Assembly (NCBI RefSeq): GCF_031020795.1
Contig: NZ_JAVHJP010000009.1
Coordinates: 1 to 64,000 of the forward strand
Reading direction: 5' to 3'
Source of the DNA: Hydrogenophaga pseudoflava
GTDB taxonomy: Bacteria; Pseudomonadota; Gammaproteobacteria; Burkholderiales; Burkholderiaceae_C
DNA length: 64,000 nt
Below are positions 36,711-46,160 of this stretch, in pieces. Made by a program: the position numbers and the translations under genes. Below the pieces are notes generated by a model. That model had not been told where the DNA came from, made no database searches, and saw only the letters and a program-made list of their open reading frames with translations. Every line of letters starts with the position of its first letter. Position 1 is the first letter of the stretch.

Positions 36711-38144
36711 ATGCCCCAGCGCGCCACCAAAATCGTCGCCACCCTTGGTCCTGCGTCCAGCGACCCCGCCCTGCTTGAAGCCATGATCCGCGCCGGCGTG
36801 AACGTCGTTCGGCTGAACTTCTCGCACGGCAAGGCGCAGGACCACATTGACCGCGCCAACCTCGTGCGCGAGGCTGCGCGCCGCGCCGGCCGCGAGGTGG
36901 GCATCATGGCCGACCTGCAGGGCCCCAAGATCCGCGTCGGCAAGTTCGCCGAAGGCAAGGTCATGCTCGAACCGGGCCAGCCCTTCGTGCTGGACGCCTC
37001 GCGCACCGAGCCGGGTGACATCCACGGGGTGGGTCTGGACTACAAGGAGCTGCCGCGCGATGTGAAGGCCGGCGACGTGCTGCTGCTCAACGACGGCCTG
37101 ATCGTGATGACGGTGGACAAGGTCGTCGGTGACGCGGTGCACACCACCGTCAGGCTCGGCGGCGAGCTGTCCAACAACAAGGGCATCAACAAGCAAGGTG
37201 GCGGTCTGACCGCGCCTGCGCTGACCGCCAAGGACATGGAGGACATCAAGACCGCCATGAGCCTGATGGCCGACTACGTGGCCGTCAGCTTCCCCAAGAA
37301 CGCGACCGACATGGAGCTGGCGCGCCAGCTGTGCAACATGGCCGCGGCCCCCTACAACCACAAGCCCGGCCTGATCGCCAAGATCGAGCGCGCCGAGGCC
37401 ATCCCGGAACTGGAGAACATCCTCAGGGTGTCCGACGGCATCATGGTGGCGCGCGGCGACCTGGCGGTGGAGGTGGGCAATGCGGCCGTGCCGGGCCTGC
37501 AGAAGCGCATGATCCTGATGGCCCGCAAGATGGACAAGGTGGTGATCACCGCCACGCAGATGATGGAGTCCATGATCGTCAACCCGGTGCCCACGCGCGC
37601 CGAGGTGTCCGACGTGGCCAACGCCGTGCTCGACGGCACCGACGCCGTGATGCTCAGCGCCGAGACCGCGGCCGGCAAGTACCCGCTGGAGACCGTGCAG
37701 CAGATGGCCGCCATCTGCCAGGAGGCCGAGAAGACCGACCACGACCCGCTGGAAGACGATTTCGTGGGCGCGACCTTCACCCGCATCGACCAGGCCATCG
37801 CCATGGGCGCGCTGTTCACCGCGCACCACCTCAAGGCCAAGGCCATCGTGGCGCTGACCGAGTCGGGTTCAACCGCGCTCTGGATGAGCCGCCACAGCGT
37901 GCGCATGCCCATCTTCGCGGTCACCTCCAAGCTGTCTTCGCAGCGCAAGATGACGCTTTTCCGCAATGTGCGGCCGCTGCTGGTCGATACCAGCGCGGAC
38001 CGGGACACCGCGCTGGCCGAGGCCGAGGCCGACCTGAAGGCACGCGGGGTGATGCAGAAGGGCGATGTCTACGCGATCACCGTGGGCGAGCCGATGGGCA
38101 CGCCGGGCGGCACCAACACCCTGAAGATCTGCCGGGCGGCCTGA
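36711..38144 (+). CDS. pyk: Pyruvate kinase
   Basis: A 477-residue pyruvate kinase that makes pyruvate and ATP from phosphoenolpyruvate. It starts RATKIVATLGPASSDPALLE, contains VVRLNFSHGKAQDH, and has the active-site stretch GIMVARGDLAVEVG with KMDKVVITATQMMESM further on. The length and KIVATLGPASS opening are typical of the bacterial enzyme. A GGAGACACC ribosome region precedes the ATG. In this family it normally belongs to a pgk-pyk-fba group. Confidence 0.97.
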   Translation: MPQRATKIVATLGPASSDPALLEAMIRAGVNVVRLNFSHGKAQDHIDRANLVREAARRAGREVGIMADLQGPKIRVGKFAEGKVMLEPGQPFVLDASRTEPGDIHGVGLDYKELPRDVKAGDVLLLNDGLIVMTVDKVVGDAVHTTVRLGGELSNNKGINKQGGGLTAPALTAKDMEDIKTAMSLMADYVAVSFPKNATDMELARQLCNMAAAPYNHKPGLIAKIERAEAIPELENILRVSDGIMVARGDLAVEVGNAAVPGLQKRMILMARKMDKVVITATQMMESMIVNPVPTRAEVSDVANAVLDGTDAVMLSAETAAGKYPLETVQQMAAICQEAEKTDHDPLEDDFVGATFTRIDQAIAMGALFTAHHLKAKAIVALTESGSTALWMSRHSVRMPIFAVTSKLSSQRKMTLFRNVRPLLVDTSADRDTALAEAEADLKARGVMQKGDVYAITVGEPMGTPGGTNTLKICRAA

Positions 38145-38150
38145 AGCGGC

Positions 38151-38173
38151 GCCTGCAGGGTGATCCTGCAGGC
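38151..38173. terminator. Hairpin between convergent genes
   Basis: GCCTGCAGG-GTGAT-CCTGCAGGC forms a perfect 9-base stem with a 5-base loop between the convergent pyk and ferredoxin-reductase genes. There is no T tract, so it may be a weak bidirectional terminator or an mRNA-stabilising hairpin. Confidence 0.5.
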
Positions 38174-38183
38174 CCACGGTCCG

Positions 38184-39284
38184 CTACCGCTGCGCCGGCT
38201 CCGGGTGGTGCCGCCAATGGCGGGCCTCGCGCCGGATGTGCCAGCGGTGCATGGTGCGCTTGAACCAGCTGTCCTGGTGGTGCTCCGGGTTGTCCGAGAA
38301 CGGATCCGTGTGCAGATCGCGGTTGTCCAGTCCGAGCTCCCTGGCCACTGCGGACACCGCAGCCACCTGGGCTGGCGGGCCCGCGATGTAGAGCTTTGCA
38401 CCGGCGAGCGATTTGAAATCCTCCCTCAGCGCGTCGGTCACACGCTGCGCGCGCTGGGGGATCGGCGCCCGCGCATCAGGTGTCTGAAGACGGGAGAGCG
38501 TGTTGTGCAGGCGAACGTGCGGATGCCTGCGCGCCAGTTCGACCAGTTCCTGCTCCCAATAGCAGTCATCCGCCGTGCGCGCCGCGTAGTAGAGATGGAC
38601 TTCACGCCGGGCGGAGCCAGAGAGTGCGGAAAGAACAATGGACCACATGGGGGCCAGGCCGGTGCCTCCGCCGATGGCGACGATCGGGCCCGCATGTTGT
38701 TCGCGCCAGTATCCGTGCCCGTAAGGGCCTTCGACACGGGCGTACTGTCCTGTCAGCCCGGGTTGCGTCACCAGGGTGGAGGTTTTGCCGCCTTCCACTC
38801 GGCGGATGTGGAACTCAAGCTCGGTGCTGCCGGGGACGCTGGCCACCGAGTAGGCCCGCGCCGGCAGGGCTCCGAACTTCAGCATGAAGTACTGCCCTGG
38901 GCGGAATTCCACCGCCTTGCGCAAGGCCACACGAATCACGGCCACGCCGCCACCCCGGACTTCCTGGTGGACCACACGCCCGAACTGCTGGACGACGGGT
39001 GGCATGTGCACCAGCTCACCCAAGGTTTGCAGGCGGATGTCGGACTTGGGCGTACACCGGCAGGCAAGGACCAGTCCCTGGTCTCGCTCCTCCTTGCTCA
39101 GTGTGCTTTCCGGGCAGGGCAGGTGCTCCACCTTGCCCTGCAGAACGTGACCCTTGCAGGCTCCGCAGTCGCCTGCTCCGCAGGAGAACGGAAACGGGAC
39201 GCCGTTGATCATCATCGTGTCCAGCACAGTCTCGCCGGAGTTCTCCAGTGTGTGCGGCCAGTCGACCAGTTCGATGCGTGCCAT
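38184..39284 (-). CDS. 2Fe-2S ferredoxin - FAD/NAD(P)H oxidoreductase (phenol hydroxylase reductase-like)
   Basis: A 366-residue electron-transfer protein. The N-terminal 2Fe-2S ferredoxin has C35, C40, C43 and C75 in SCGAGDCGACKGHV and LACRC. An FAD-binding barrel follows (RPGQYFMLKFG and RAYSVASVPG) and then an NAD-binding domain (GPIVAIGGGTGLAPMWSIV). Such reductases pass electrons from NAD(P)H to an oxygenase or cytochrome. The C-terminal 40 residues are His/Arg-rich. It lies 4 bases downstream of the cytochrome b561-type gene, so the two are one operon and probably one electron-transfer chain. Confidence 0.92.
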   Translation of the reverse strand: MARIELVDWPHTLENSGETVLDTMMINGVPFPFSCGAGDCGACKGHVLQGKVEHLPCPESTLSKEERDQGLVLACRCTPKSDIRLQTLGELVHMPPVVQQFGRVVHQEVRGGGVAVIRVALRKAVEFRPGQYFMLKFGALPARAYSVASVPGSTELEFHIRRVEGGKTSTLVTQPGLTGQYARVEGPYGHGYWREQHAGPIVAIGGGTGLAPMWSIVLSALSGSARREVHLYYAARTADDCYWEQELVELARRHPHVRLHNTLSRLQTPDARAPIPQRAQRVTDALREDFKSLAGAKLYIAGPPAQVAAVSAVARELGLDNRDLHTDPFSDNPEHHQDSWFKRTMHRWHIRREARHWRHHPEPAQR

Positions 39285-39288
39285 GTGC

Positions 39289-41040
39289 TTATCCCCCCTG
39301 CGGCAGACGGAGACGCAGCGGCACGACGTGCCAGCTGTGGCGGGTCTGGTTGTGGTTGAAGGCGGCGAACCACAGATAGACGCCGTCGGTGATCGACACA
39401 TCCTGCGCATCGGGTGCTTGCAGCTGTCTCGAAAACTCCAGTGTCCAGCGGCCGTCCTGCCAGTGACCACGGCTGGCCACGTCGCCCGCCGGGCCCCTGA
39501 TGGGCTTGTCCCAGTACAAGGCCGGGATCATCGTGCCGACCGGAATCCTGTCATCAAGCTCCTTGGAATACGGCACCACCTCGTCCGGCCCGAGGTTGAA
39601 CTCGGAGCCGTGCGATTCATACGCCGACTGGCTGGGGCCCAGGCGCGCCTGCAACTTCGCGAGGTCTTTGGGAAGGTATTTCGGAGTGACTGCCCGGCTC
39701 GGCCACGCGACAGCCCAGCCGTTTTCTCCTCTATCGAAGTTGTCCTGGTATCCGCTGCCTTTTTCCTTCTTGTCGCTGCCGTAGCCGGCGGGGTACCGCA
39801 CTTCGTGCTTGACCGGGTCGTATTTCACCGGGTCTCCGAACCAGGAGTCCTCCGCTTGGCCGGTGGCGCCGGTTCGGCTGGCTTTCCAGTGCCACAAGTC
39901 GATCACGCTACCGTCCTTCGTGAAGTGGTACCCGCGGCCCTGCAGCGGCTTTTTCACGCCCGGCAATGGGGCCGTGCCGAACTGCCAGCCTCCGCCAAAC
40001 GGGTTGTTCCTGGGGCTGATGGCGATGGCGAACTTGTCTTCGTAGTAGTCGATTGTGTCGGCGCCGTCGTAAGTGTGCACGCCATCGTCTCCGATCATCC
40101 GCACCCAGCCCTGTGCTGTCTTCTTCAGCGGCAGGCGCATGTAGCTGCGGGAGTCGTCGGGCCAGGATGTGGCGACATAGACCCTGTCACCATGCACCGC
40201 GGCGCGCACTTCGATGGGGGTTTCCCGGTCGCCCACGTTCCATCCGTGGGCTGTGATCACCGTCACCTTGTCTGCACGCTGCCACACCTCGTCGTCCAGC
40301 TTGCCGTCCAGCACGGGTGCCACGGCAGCCGGTGCGGCCCGCAATTCCCCTGTGGCCTGCCAGTCCAGTGTGGCTGTGGCCACTCCGGCCGCCAGTGCAG
40401 CAACACCGAGCACCGTCGCGGAGCGCAACAGATCGAACCGGGGAATGAAGACCTTGAGCAGTTGGCGGAGTCCACCCAGCATGAACTGGGCCACCACATG
40501 CACCACCATGTAGGCCACCAGCGCCCAGGAGGCGATTTCATGGACCAGGGACACCAGGTCAATGAAGCCAAAGAAGGGAGTGAAGTAAAGCCACCCACCG
40601 CTGATCAGCGCGACCAGAAAAGTCAGCAGCCCCAGCCAGTACAGCGCGCGGTTGAGGGCCTGCCACCGCGCCTGACGGTGCGGCGCCTTCAGCATCATGC
40701 GGTTGACTTTCCACCGCGCGGTCAACCGTGCATGCAAGAGAAAGGCGACGTAACCTGCCACAAGGCTTCCGAGCGCCAAGGCCGCCCACGCGTGCCATCG
40801 AATGACATCCCCCTGCATCATCACCGGTTCGAGCAGGGTCCGCCACCCTCCCTTGGCGTTGTCGGCAGCAATGCGCAGACCGGTCAGCAAGGCAAAAACC
40901 AGGGAGACCAGCAGAAGGGTGTGCCACAGCATGGTCGGAAAATCCGCCTTGCGCATGACGGGGCGGGGCGGGGCGTATGAGGCCTGATGGGTAGGGAACC
41001 GCGGGGACACGCCCTCTTGGACATTCGAGCTCACTTGCAT
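39289..41040 (-). CDS. Cytochrome b561-type membrane domain fused to an ethylbenzene-dehydrogenase-type haem domain
   Basis: A 583-residue fusion. The N-terminal part has four core membrane segments (about 36-58, 82-104, 132-155 and 163-189) with likely haem-ligand histidines H40, H83, H167 and H181, as in cytochrome b561 proteins. A fifth hydrophobic segment (about 204-224) leads to a large soluble domain of the EB_dh type, which binds one haem b in the gamma subunits of type II molybdoenzymes. No molybdoenzyme genes are nearby. It is followed by an NAD(P)H reductase gene. A strong Fur-box match lies 71 bases upstream, so iron control is likely. The partner and terminal acceptor are unknown. 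Confidence 0.85.
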   Translation of the reverse strand: MQVSSNVQEGVSPRFPTHQASYAPPRPVMRKADFPTMLWHTLLLVSLVFALLTGLRIAADNAKGGWRTLLEPVMMQGDVIRWHAWAALALGSLVAGYVAFLLHARLTARWKVNRMMLKAPHRQARWQALNRALYWLGLLTFLVALISGGWLYFTPFFGFIDLVSLVHEIASWALVAYMVVHVVAQFMLGGLRQLLKVFIPRFDLLRSATVLGVAALAAGVATATLDWQATGELRAAPAAVAPVLDGKLDDEVWQRADKVTVITAHGWNVGDRETPIEVRAAVHGDRVYVATSWPDDSRSYMRLPLKKTAQGWVRMIGDDGVHTYDGADTIDYYEDKFAIAISPRNNPFGGGWQFGTAPLPGVKKPLQGRGYHFTKDGSVIDLWHWKASRTGATGQAEDSWFGDPVKYDPVKHEVRYPAGYGSDKKEKGSGYQDNFDRGENGWAVAWPSRAVTPKYLPKDLAKLQARLGPSQSAYESHGSEFNLGPDEVVPYSKELDDRIPVGTMIPALYWDKPIRGPAGDVASRGHWQDGRWTLEFSRQLQAPDAQDVSITDGVYLWFAAFNHNQTRHSWHVVPLRLRLPQGG

Positions 41041-41110
41041 CCTGTTTTTTTAATGCGAAAAGACAGCTGCCATCCTGCACAGCGGCATTCGTAAAAAATC
41101 ATAACAATAA

Positions 41111-41125
41111 TGAGAGTGATTCTTG
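41111..41125. promoter_or_regulatory. Fur-box-like site upstream of the cytochrome b561/EB_dh operon
   Basis: TGAGAGTGATTCTTG matches the TGAGAAT-N-ATTCTCA Fur core at 11 of 14 defined positions. A longer 19-base comparison beginning at AATAATG is also good. It lies in an unusually AT-rich stretch (41041-41160), 71 bases upstream of the leftward cytochrome b561 gene and 152 bases upstream of fba. Control of the cytochrome operon is the more likely role. Confidence 0.55.
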
Positions 41126-41276
41126 TTGAGATTATTAAGAAGTGTCTCGTTGTAACGACAGGAAAGGGACGTGTGTTTGGGCGGTTCCGGGGCCCGCACC
41201 GTCGCATGGCACCGACGGCGACCGCTAAAATCACCGCAGTTACAGACCGGTTACCAACTTTGACTAGGGGATTCTC

Positions 41277-42341
41277 ATGGCGCTCGTTTCCATGCGCGAA
41301 CTGCTCGACCACGCTGCGGCCAACGGCTACGGCATCCCGGCGTTCAACGTCAACAACCTGGAGCAGGTGCAGGCCGTGATGGCCGCGGCCGATGAGGTCG
41401 GCGCGCCGGTGATCCTGCAGGCCTCGGCCGGCGCACGCAAGTACGCGGGCGAGAGCTTCATCAAGCACCTGATCCAGGCCGCCACCGAGGCCTTCCCGCA
41501 CATCCCCCTGGTCATGCACCAGGACCACGGCACCAGCCCCAAGGTCTGCGCCGGCGCCATCGACCTGGGCTTCGGCTCGGTCATGATGGACGGCTCGCTC
41601 AAGGAAGACGGCAAGACCCCGTCCAGCTTCGACTACAACGTCGATGTCACCCGCACGGTGGTCGAGATGGCACACAAGGTCGGCGTGACGGTGGAAGGCG
41701 AGCTGGGCTGCCTGGGCAACCTGGAAACCGGTGACGCCGGCGAGGAAGACGGCATTGGCGCCGAAGGCAAGCTGGACCACAGCCAGATGCTGACCGACCC
41801 CGAAGAAGCCGCCCAGTTCGTCAAGGCCACCCAGCTGGATGCGCTGGCGATCGCCATCGGCACCAGCCACGGCGCCTACAAGTTCAGCCGCCCGCCCACC
41901 GGCGACATCCTGGCCATCAGCCGCGTCAAGGAAATCCACGCCCGCATCCCCAACACCCATCTGGTGATGCACGGCTCCTCGTCCGTGCCGCAGGACCTGC
42001 TGGCGATCATCAACCAGTTCGGCGGCAAGATGAAGCAGACCTACGGCGTGCCGGTGGCCGAGATCCAGGAAGCCATCAAGCACGGCGTGCGCAAGATCAA
42101 CATCGACACCGACATCCGCATGGCCATGACCGGCGCGGTGCGCAAGTTCATGGCCGAGAACCCGGACAAGTTCGACATGCGCGAATGGATGAAGCCGGCC
42201 CGCGAGGCCGCCAAGGCCATCTGCAAGCAGCGCTACATCGAGTTCGGCTGCGAAGGCCAGGGTGGCAAGATCAAGGGCGAGACCCTGAGCGTGATGGCCG
42301 CCAAGTACGCCCAGGGCGAGCTGGCACAGCAGGTCCGCTGA
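41277..42341 (+). CDS. fba: Class II fructose-bisphosphate aldolase
   Basis: A 354-residue zinc-dependent aldolase that interconverts fructose 1,6-bisphosphate with two triose phosphates. It opens [20 protein letters not shown], has the zinc-site stretch [20 protein letters not shown], and carries [20 protein letters not shown]. The later [20 protein letters not shown] and a C-terminal [20 protein letters not shown] follow. All are typical of the subclass found in beta-proteobacteria. A clear terminator follows before purC. Confidence 0.97.
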   Translation: MALVSMRELLDHAAANGYGIPAFNVNNLEQVQAVMAAADEVGAPVILQASAGARKYAGESFIKHLIQAATEAFPHIPLVMHQDHGTSPKVCAGAIDLGFGSVMMDGSLKEDGKTPSSFDYNVDVTRTVVEMAHKVGVTVEGELGCLGNLETGDAGEEDGIGAEGKLDHSQMLTDPEEAAQFVKATQLDALAIAIGTSHGAYKFSRPPTGDILAISRVKEIHARIPNTHLVMHGSSSVPQDLLAIINQFGGKMKQTYGVPVAEIQEAIKHGVRKINIDTDIRMAMTGAVRKFMAENPDKFDMREWMKPAREAAKAICKQRYIEFGCEGQGGKIKGETLSVMAAKYAQGELAQQVR

Positions 42342-42389
42342 GTCTGCCGCCGGACCGACGACCTGCGATAATCCGCGGGAATGGTTCAC

Positions 42390-42422
42390 AGCCCGCTGAC
42401 TGTTCGGTCTGCGGGCTTTTTT
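42390..42422 (+). terminator. Rho-independent terminator after fba
   Basis: AGCCCGC and GCGGGCT form a perfect 7-base stem with a 14-base loop, followed by a run of six T residues. It lies 48 bases after the fba stop and just before purC, so it separates the two transcripts or attenuates read-through. Confidence 0.9.
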
Positions 42423-42451
42423 CTTGTCTGTCCTTTTCCCTGCGACCGATC

Positions 42452-43360
42452 ATGAGCACCGCCCTGCACACCTCCGCCCTCAAGTCCCTGCCGCTGCTGG
42501 CGCGCGGCAAGGTGCGCGACAACTACGCCGTGGGCGAGGACCGCATCCTGATGGTGGCTTCCGACCGCATCAGCGCCTTCGACGTGATCATGGGCGAGCC
42601 GATTCCAGGCAAGGGCGAGTTGCTGACCCGGCTCAGTCTGTTCTGGTTCGACCAGCTCGGCCCCAAGGGTTTGAACATCTGCCCCATCCACCTCACCGGT
42701 GACGCGCCCGAAAGCGTGGTCTCGGCCGAAGAGGCGGACCTGGTCACGGGCCGTTCGATGCTGGTGCAGCGCCTCAAGCCGATTCCGGTGGAGGCCGTGG
42801 TGCGCGGTTATCTGGCCGGCAGCGGTTGGAAGGAGTACCAGGACAGCCGCTCAGTCTGTGGCGTGCCGCTGCCCGAGGGCCTGCAGAACGCGTCCAAGCT
42901 GCCCGAGCCGATCTACACCCCGGCGGCCAAGGCCGAGATGGGCGAGCACGACGAGAACATCACTTTTGAGCAGACGGTGGCCATGGTCGGGCCCGACATC
43001 GCCGCGCAGATCCGCGACAAGGCGATTGCGCTGTACAAGGCCGCGGCCGAGATCGCGCTCAAGAAGGGCATCATCATCGCGGACACCAAGTTCGAGTTCG
43101 GCCTGGACAAGAACGGCACCGTGGTGCTGATGGACGAGGTGCTCACTCCCGACAGCTCGCGCTACTGGCCGGCCGACCAGTACGCGGTGGGCAGCAACCC
43201 GCCCAGCTACGACAAGCAGTTCCTGCGCGACTGGCTGGAAACCGCCAAGGTCAATGGCCAGCCCTGGGACAAGGCACCACCCGCGCCGCGCCTGCCGCGC
43301 GAGGTGATCGAGAAGACCTCGGCCAAGTACCAGGAAGCGCTGACCCGCCTGATGGGGTGA
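42452..43360 (+). CDS. purC: Phosphoribosylaminoimidazole-succinocarboxamide synthase (SAICAR synthase)
   Basis: A 302-residue enzyme of purine synthesis that joins CAIR and aspartate using ATP. It has the ATP-site opening [57 protein letters not shown], and [19 protein letters not shown] with the conserved SSR. The 302-residue length is the longer form common in beta-proteobacteria. purE and purK lie about 6 kb downstream, separated by accessory genes. Confidence 0.97.
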   Translation: MSTALHTSALKSLPLLARGKVRDNYAVGEDRILMVASDRISAFDVIMGEPIPGKGELLTRLSLFWFDQLGPKGLNICPIHLTGDAPESVVSAEEADLVTGRSMLVQRLKPIPVEAVVRGYLAGSGWKEYQDSRSVCGVPLPEGLQNASKLPEPIYTPAAKAEMGEHDENITFEQTVAMVGPDIAAQIRDKAIALYKAAAEIALKKGIIIADTKFEFGLDKNGTVVLMDEVLTPDSSRYWPADQYAVGSNPPSYDKQFLRDWLETAKVNGQPWDKAPPAPRLPREVIEKTSAKYQEALTRLMG

Positions 43361-43394
43361 GGCAGGGGCGCTGCCCCGCGTCATCCCCGCACAC

Positions 43395-43781
43395 TCAGTT
43401 GCACTGGGCCGGCAGGCCAGCCACTGCGGCGCAGGCAGTGCCACCCTTGGCGGTGCAGCTGCTGTCGGCGGCTTGCTGGGCTGCGGCAGCGGATTGGCCT
43501 TCCGCCACGCCGTAAATGAACTTGTTCGCGGCAACGGACAGGGCACCGCACTCCGAAAACTGAAGGATCACTTTGCAGTCGCCGCCGCCGCATTTCGATC
43601 GGGCCTGGTCATTGGCGACATTCTGATCCGCCGCATTCCAGATCATCGCTGCCATTCCGGTGGTGTCGCTGATCGCGATAGCGCCACGGGTGGTCGGGCC
43701 ATCGCCACCACCGCCTCCACAGGCGGACAGGAACAGAGCGGTGAAGGCCAGCGCAGGCAGGCCAAGGCGTTTGGTGAACAT
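43395..43781 (-). CDS. DUF4189-type lipoprotein
   Basis: A 128-residue predicted lipoprotein. The signal ends with a lipobox (LFLSACGGGGG, Cys at about 21). The mature part GAIAISDTTGMAAMIWNAAD, ARSKCGGGDCKVILQFSECG and YGVAEGQSAAAAQQAADSSC matches the DUF4189 domain, with cysteines likely in disulfides. The family role is unknown; some members resemble protease inhibitors or toxin-related domains. It has its own GGAGG-like ribosome site and is divergent from the aldo-keto reductase gene. Confidence 0.85.
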   Translation of the reverse strand: MFTKRLGLPALAFTALFLSACGGGGGDGPTTRGAIAISDTTGMAAMIWNAADQNVANDQARSKCGGGDCKVILQFSECGALSVAANKFIYGVAEGQSAAAAQQAADSSCTAKGGTACAAVAGLPAQCN

Positions 43782-44021
43782 GGATTCCTCCCTTGGGGGT
43801 GACTTGAAACAACGCGTAACAAAGTCATTGTAGCGATGGCAGGAGCCTTGCCTGATCGGGAGAAGACGCGGCAGTTCGGTGACAACCCGGAGCTGCCGGC
43901 ACCGCGGTTGAAAGCGCAGGAAGGCGCCCCGGATGGGCGCGAAGGGTTGTTCGGCCGGAGGCGCCGGTTACCGAAAAGTTACTGGGTAGAGTGCTGGTCA
44001 CCGATCACCAGGAGACGCCCC

Positions 44022-45062
44022 GTGTACACCGCCCACCCCCAGCGCTACGAGCGCATGCCCTACCGCACCGTCGGCAAAAGCGGCCTCAGGCTGCCCAGCA
44101 TCACCCTCGGCCTCTGGCACAACTTCGGCGACACGACGCCGATGGCCACGCAGCGCGCCATGCTGCGCACCGCCTTCGATGCCGGCATCACCCATTTCGA
44201 CCTGGCCAACAACTACGGCCCCCCCTACGGCAGCGCCGAGACCAACTTCGGCGAGCATCTGCGGCGCGACTTCCGGCCCTACCGCGACGAACTCATCATC
44301 TCCAGCAAGGCCGGCTACGACATGTGGCCCGGGCCCTACGGTCAGGGTGGCGGCTCGCGCAAGTACGTGCTGGCCAGCCTGGACCAGAGCCTGAAACGCA
44401 TGGGGCTGGACTACGTCGACATCTTCTATTCCCACCGCTTCGACCCCGACACGCCGCTGGAAGAAACCATGGGCGCGCTGGCCACCGCGGTGCAGCAGGG
44501 CAAGGCGCTGTACGTGGGCATTTCCAGCTACTCGGCCGGCAAGACGCGCGAGGCCGCGGCCATCCTGCGGCAGATGGGTGTGCCGTTGCTGATCCACCAG
44601 CCGTCCTACAGCCTGCTCAACCGCTGGGTGGAAGAGGACCTGCTCGACACCCTGCAGACCGAGGGCGTGGGTTGCATCGCCTTCAGCCCGCTGGCGCAGG
44701 GCCTGCTGACGAACAAGTACCTCAACGGCGTGCCGCAGGACGCACGCATCCACCGTCCGGGCGGTGGCTCGTTCAGGCCCGAGCACCTGAGCGAACAGAA
44801 CCTGGCCCATGTGCGCGCGCTCAACGACATGGCGCAGGCGCGCGGCCAGAGCCTGGCGCAGATGGCGGTGGCCTGGGTGCTGCGCCACCCGGGCATGAGT
44901 TCGGCGCTCATCGGCGCCAGCCGGCCCGAGCAGATCACCGAACTGGTGGGGGCGCTGGACAAACTGAGCTTCAGCGCAGAAGAACTCGCCGCCATCGACC
45001 AGCACGCGGTGGACGGCGGCATCAACCTCTGGAAGAAGCCTTCGACCGACCAGCGGCTGTGA
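44022..45062 (+). CDS. Aldo-keto reductase (L-glyceraldehyde 3-phosphate reductase, YghZ-like)
   Basis: A 346-residue NADPH-dependent aldo-keto reductase. It is a TIM barrel with YRTVGKSGLRLPSITLGLWH at the N-terminus, the active-site ITHFDLANNYGPPYGSAE (Asp and Tyr), ELIISSKAGYDMW (Lys), and DYVDIFYSHRFDP (His). These closely match YghZ, which reduces L-glyceraldehyde 3-phosphate and detoxifies methylglyoxal. The start is a GTG with GGAGAC upstream; the first ATG would remove part of strand 1. Its 3' end overlaps the convergent LysR gene by 41 bases. Confidence 0.92.
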   Translation: MYTAHPQRYERMPYRTVGKSGLRLPSITLGLWHNFGDTTPMATQRAMLRTAFDAGITHFDLANNYGPPYGSAETNFGEHLRRDFRPYRDELIISSKAGYDMWPGPYGQGGGSRKYVLASLDQSLKRMGLDYVDIFYSHRFDPDTPLEETMGALATAVQQGKALYVGISSYSAGKTREAAAILRQMGVPLLIHQPSYSLLNRWVEEDLLDTLQTEGVGCIAFSPLAQGLLTNKYLNGVPQDARIHRPGGGSFRPEHLSEQNLAHVRALNDMAQARGQSLAQMAVAWVLRHPGMSSALIGASRPEQITELVGALDKLSFSAEELAAIDQHAVDGGINLWKKPSTDQRL

Positions 45063-45981
45063 CCGCAGGCGCTGGGCGCGTGGTGTCCAGGGACATCTCC
45101 TTCGCCAGCGCCAGTGCCTCCTGCATCACCGCGCGCGTGGCGGGGCTGAGCTGGCCGCTGCGGGCCAGGGCCAGTGCGATGTGGCGCACGATGGGCGGGT
45201 CCACCAGCCGCGCAGCCTGGAAGCGGTGCTGGCTGCGCGCGACGTCGATCGCGTAGGAACCGAGCAGCGCGTAGGCGCCGCCATGGGAGGCGATGCCCAG
45301 CTGCAGCGCCAGCGAATCGGCTTCGAGCACCACGTTGAGCTGCACGCCGCGCTGGCGCGCGACCTGTTCCAGCTGGTCGCGCCAGCTGCTGGGGCGGCAG
45401 AAGCTCACCAGCGGCAGGCCGTCCAGCGCCTTGAACTTCACCGTCGGCTTTGCGGTCACCGGGTCGCCTTCGGGGCCGACGAGGAAGGTTTCCGCTTCGG
45501 CCAGCGACAGCGCGTCGCTGCCGTTGGGCTGGCCGTGGCGGAACAGCAGCGCCAGGTCCAGGCTGCCGTCTTCCAGCCCGGTCTCCAGCTGCGCGCCCTG
45601 GCCCTCGCGCACGCTCAGCTGCACCAGCGGGTGGCGCTGGCGCAGGCGCGTGAACAGGGTGCTGGTGAAGGGGTGGGCCAGCGAGGGCAGGGTGCCCAGG
45701 CGCACACGGCCCATGGTCTGGCCTGCGGTGCTGCGGATCTCCTGCTCCAGCTGCTCGGTGCTGCTCAGCCACACGCGCACGCGCGGCGCGATGCGCTGGC
45801 CCAGCGCGGTGAGGGCGACGCCGCGTCCCGTGCGCTCGAACAGCCGGCCGCCGCACTGCTGTTCCAGCTCGGCGATCTGTCGGCTCACGTGCGGCTGGCT
45901 GGTGCCGTGCAGCACCGCGACCTTGCTCAGGCTGCCGTGGTCGGCTGCGTCAAGGAACAGGCGCCAGAGGTGGAGGTTCAT
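45022..45981 (-). CDS. LysR-family transcriptional regulator
   Basis: A 319-residue LysR-type regulator. The helix-turn-helix is visible as GSLSKVAVLHGTSQPHVSRQ at about residues 16-35, followed by LEQQCGGRLFERTGRGVALT. The effector domain runs from about 90. It is divergent from a DapA-like/Bug operon, with a 7-9-7 inverted repeat 27-49 bases upstream of its start. It probably regulates that operon in response to an unknown carboxylate. Confidence 0.92.
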   Translation of the reverse strand: MNLHLWRLFLDAADHGSLSKVAVLHGTSQPHVSRQIAELEQQCGGRLFERTGRGVALTALGQRIAPRVRVWLSSTEQLEQEIRSTAGQTMGRVRLGTLPSLAHPFTSTLFTRLRQRHPLVQLSVREGQGAQLETGLEDGSLDLALLFRHGQPNGSDALSLAEAETFLVGPEGDPVTAKPTVKFKALDGLPLVSFCRPSSWRDQLEQVARQRGVQLNVVLEADSLALQLGIASHGGAYALLGSYAIDVARSQHRFQAARLVDPPIVRHIALALARSGQLSPATRAVMQEALALAKEMSLDTTRPAPAVTAAGRSKASSRG

Positions 45982-46007
45982 GCGTCCAAAGATATGTGTG
46001 ATGAGTA

Positions 46008-46030
46008 TGTCTGAAATGTAGCGTCAGACA
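46008..46030. promoter_or_regulatory. LysR-type operator upstream of the DapA-like/Bug operon
   Basis: TGTCTGA and TCAGACA form perfect 7-base arms around a 9-base spacer, in the 179-base gap between the LysR gene and the divergent DapA-like gene. The T-N-A symmetry and position fit a LysR recognition site. Confidence 0.65.
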
Positions 46031-46160
46031 GTTCCGCTATGGCCGGCATTGGCCGACAGTCCGTTCCACGACGGCGGACCTGCAAGGCCCCGCCGCCCAG
46101 GTGGTCACCAGGCAGACAGCGTGGCGACCGCACCGAACAACCCCTTTCAGAGGAACTGAC

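Noticed and set aside
43361..43394. Terminator between purC and the DUF4189 lipoprotein gene
   Set aside because: Only a 5-base stem (GGCAG with CTGCC) and no T tract were seen.
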